Source of the DNA: an uncultured Arcobacter sp.
GTDB taxonomy: Bacteria; Campylobacterota; Campylobacteria; Campylobacterales; Arcobacteraceae
NCBI GenBank assembly: GCA_913062735.1
Contig: CAJXWI010000163.1
Coordinates: 1 to 6,247 of the forward strand
Reading direction: 5' to 3'
Length of the DNA stretch: 6,247 nucleotides
Shown: positions 3,985-6,247 of the stretch, piece by piece
How positions within the stretch are numbered: position 1 is the first letter of the stretch
How the letters are laid out: each line of letters starts with the position of its first letter
Notes under the pieces: generated by a model
Told to the model about the DNA's origin: nothing
What the model saw: the letters and a program-made list of their open reading frames with translations, nothing else
Databases searched by the model: none
Translations under genes and position numbers: made by a program

Positions 3985-6247
3985 TTAGAACGTATAATTT
4001 AGTTTCATAGTTATATTTCTAGGGTCACCATATCTGTATCTTTTCCCATAAGGAATAGCTGAATAATATTCTTTATCAAATAAATTATTCACATTTAATT
4101 GAATGGATAAGTTATTCTTGATGTCATATTTAGCCATTGTATTTACAAGGTAATAGGACTCTTGGGTGTTATTTTCTTCTTTATTTGTGCCAGGGTTTGT
4201 AGCTGTTGCATAAAATGCACTTTGCCAATTAACTCCTGCCCCAAAACTTAGCTTGTTTAAGGTATATTTAGTAGAAAGTGTTATTTGTGTTTTTGGTACG
4301 CGAGTAGATACACGTTCTCCTTCATTATTTGTTGCATTATAGTGGGCCAAGCCAAAATCAACATTCCAATTGTCGTTTATTTCTCCACCTATGTCTATTT
4401 CAATACCTTTTGAAACAACACCTTTTTCTAGTTTATAGGCTTGATCACTTGTACTTAAGACAACGTTTGAACCATCCTTTACTGCTACATTGTCTTGCTC
4501 AACTCTAAATAAGGTGAGTCCTGTATTTAAAGAATCATCAAAAAATGAACTTTTTAAGCCAATTTCATAGTTATTGCCTTCTTTAGGGTCTAAGTATTTT
4601 CCATTTTTATCTTGATTATCAGTTTGTGGCTTAAAGATACTGGTATAACTTGTGTAAATAGAATGTATTTCATTGATATCATAAACTAAACCTAAAAAAG
4701 GCGTAATATTATTCTTGAATTCAATAGTTTTTTCTTTTTTCTTATATTCCCAGTTTGATACCCTTGCTCCCGCAATTAACTTAAAATTATCAGATAAAGA
4801 AAATTTACCTACAGAATAGAACCCTACTTGTGTAGTCTCATTTTTTCCTTCCTCATCAAGAACATATTCTCCAGAACTAGTAGTATTATCCCAATTATAA
4901 ACACTACTAGATAACTTAGTTCCGTTTTCAATATTCCAAATGTACTCAGCTTTATTTTTGTTGTACATTAAACCGGATACAAATTCGTGATTTCTATTAC
5001 CTAATACAAAAGGTACAGAAGCATAAATATCTAAAGCATTAGTAGTCGTTGTCTCAAGATCATTCCACCCAGTATTAATAGTATATATTCCTGTTGTTTT
5101 ATTAGGGAAATCATTTCTATTCCAAAATCGAATTTCATCAATTTTATTTTTAGAGTAAGAATAATTTGTACTAACTTTAATATCGTTATTAAATATATGC
5201 TCTAGTTTTGCAGAAGCAGAAGTCGTTTCAGATTTGTGGTAAGCGGTATCTGCTCCAAAATTAGAAGATTTATCCAGATTGGTTCTACTTCCATCGGTGA
5301 AATATATAGGAATACCAGAGCCATTAAAGTTCTTATTATTAAACTCTTGTTTGCTTAAGGTAAGAGTTAATAAAGTATTGTCACTTATATCCGCTTCAAA
5401 TACTGAATAAAATGTATTTTTATCTTCATTAAACTCATCAATAAAAGAATCATTCTTTTGATATGAAGCAATAATTCTTCCTCTTAAGCTTCCTTTTTCA
5501 TTTAAAGCTGAGCCTAAATCTACTGTTGCTCCATGCATGTTCCACGAACCAGCTTTTAATTCAACAGAACCTTGAAAGTCTTTATTTTTTGCTCTTTTTC
5601 TAATATAATTAATACTGGCAGCAGGATTTCCGGCACCACTTACTAATCCATTGGCACCTTTAACAATTTCAACTCTGTCATAAATTACTAAATCTTCTTG
5701 GTTTGAATTATCATATAAGGTAGGAACGCCATCAATTTGATAATAATCTACATTAAAGGCTCTGCTATAAATTTGATTAGAAGTCATATAACTTTTGGAC
5801 ATAGAAATTCCAGCAGTTGCTGCTGATACATCTTCAAAGGACTGCATATTATGGTCTTGTATCTTTTGATTGGTAATTACTTTGATACTTTGAGGCGTTT
5901 CTTTTGGGGATAAGTTTAGCTTTGTAGCTGTATTCATTGAAGTAATTGTATATGAATCACTACCTTCAGTAATATTATCTGAATTTTCAATAACTTCAAC
6001 ATCCTCCAAAGTAGAAGAAGAATTCTTAACTTTTTCTTTTACAATTACAATCGTATTATTTGAGATTACTGCTTTTAAACCAGTACCTTTTAAAAGCGCT
6101 TTTAAAGCTTGTTCTAAACCTTCTATGTTTTTTATAGGATTTGCTTTTTTTCCTTTTAAAATATTTTTATCTACTGCAAATGGTAGTTTTGATATTTTTG
6201 ATATTTTTATTATTGCTTCACTTAATGATTCCGTTTTAATACTGTAG
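3985..6247 (-). CDS. TonB-dependent siderophore receptor with STN signalling domain (N-terminus cut by window edge)
   Basis: Outer-membrane transporter that imports a ferric siderophore using TonB energy and also signals to a FecR/sigma pair. The visible part is 753 residues. Residues about 1-72 form an STN domain (TESLSEAIIKISKISKLPFA, KNIEGLEQALKALLKGTGL, NNTIVIVKEK). LEDVEVI at 80-86 is a likely TonB box. The plug at about 100-230 shows SYTITSMNTATKL, SPKETPQSIKVIT, YQIDGVPT, YDRVEIVKGANGLVSGAGNP and INYIRKRA, close in style to FhuE, FpvA and FoxA. The rest is a beta-barrel with NNYEIGLKSSFFDDSLNTG, NVNNLFDKEYY and a C-terminal LNYTF, whose final aromatic residue suits outer-membrane insertion. 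A TTG at 6009 could be mistaken for the start, but the frame continues upstream without a stop and encodes the STN domain. The signal peptide and true start, perhaps 30-40 residues, lie beyond the edge. The siderophore is not identifiable. Confidence 0.96.
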   Translation of the reverse strand, partial: YSIKTESLSEAIIKISKISKLPFAVDKNILKGKKANPIKNIEGLEQALKALLKGTGLKAVISNNTIVIVKEKVKNSSSTLEDVEVIENSDNITEGSDSYTITSMNTATKLNLSPKETPQSIKVITNQKIQDHNMQSFEDVSAATAGISMSKSYMTSNQIYSRAFNVDYYQIDGVPTLYDNSNQEDLVIYDRVEIVKGANGLVSGAGNPAASINYIRKRAKNKDFQGSVELKAGSWNMHGATVDLGSALNEKGSLRGRIIASYQKNDSFIDEFNEDKNTFYSVFEADISDNTLLTLTLSKQEFNNKNFNGSGIPIYFTDGSRTNLDKSSNFGADTAYHKSETTSASAKLEHIFNNDIKVSTNYSYSKNKIDEIRFWNRNDFPNKTTGIYTINTGWNDLETTTTNALDIYASVPFVLGNRNHEFVSGLMYNKNKAEYIWNIENGTKLSSSVYNWDNTTSSGEYVLDEEGKNETTQVGFYSVGKFSLSDNFKLIAGARVSNWEYKKKEKTIEFKNNITPFLGLVYDINEIHSIYTSYTSIFKPQTDNQDKNGKYLDPKEGNNYEIGLKSSFFDDSLNTGLTLFRVEQDNVAVKDGSNVVLSTSDQAYKLEKGVVSKGIEIDIGGEINDNWNVDFGLAHYNATNNEGERVSTRVPKTQITLSTKYTLNKLSFGAGVNWQSAFYATATNPGTNKEENNTQESYYLVNTMAKYDIKNNLSIQLNVNNLFDKEYYSAIPYGKRYRYGDPRNITMKLNYTF

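Noticed and set aside
3985..6009. A complete receptor gene starting at the TTG at 6009
   Set aside because: The frame is open upstream to the window edge and encodes a recognisable STN domain, and the shorter version would have no signal peptide.
6190..6213. Short tandem repeat of GATATTTTT
   Set aside because: It only encodes the repeated KIS residues of the STN domain helix in AT-rich DNA, with no sign of a wider repeat.
1..6247. CRISPR array, tRNA or rRNA gene, insertion sequence, attachment site
   Set aside because: No regularly spaced direct repeats, cloverleaf-like segments, transposase or integrase coding, or terminal inverted repeats were seen on either strand.

Overview
The window is AT-rich, and every gene I can support lies on the minus strand, so it reads right to left. 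Protein style, low GC, AAAGGA-type ribosome sites and a FecI/FecR pair beside a siderophore receptor suggest a Campylobacterota bacterium, most like the Arcobacter group. That placement rests on impression, not a search.

Layout in order of transcription. (1) 6247-3985: a TonB-dependent siderophore receptor, cut by the right edge. Its reading frame runs open to the edge and encodes an STN signalling domain, so it is a transducer-type receptor (FecA/FpvA/FoxA class). (2) 3941-3910: a strong symmetric hairpin, probably an intrinsic terminator, followed by a possible new promoter. (3) 3838-1388: three tightly packed genes, each pair separated by only 9 bases: a small three-helix membrane protein (DUF3649-like), a PepSY-TM membrane protein of the FoxB/PiuB siderophore-reductase type, and a small exported protein with an Ig-like domain and a C-terminal membrane anchor. 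(4) 1387-1270: a 118-base gap with short palindromes, one of them Fur-box-shaped. (5) 1269-1: an ECF sigma factor of the FecI type overlapping by 8 bases a FecR-type anti-sigma factor that is cut by the left edge.

Together the genes look like a self-regulating ferric-siderophore uptake locus. The receptor binds the loaded siderophore, its STN domain signals to FecR in the periplasm, FecR activates the sigma factor, and the sigma factor raises expression of the uptake genes. The PepSY protein would reduce and release iron at the inner membrane, helped by the two small proteins. The substrate cannot be named from sequence.

The least ordinary part is the 179-residue exported protein. Its only two histidines are the predicted first residue of the mature chain and a histidine in a GGPDH motif, a pattern I associate with periplasmic parts of nickel/cobalt transporters (NikL, DUF4198). 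It may be an undescribed metal-handling partner of the reductase.
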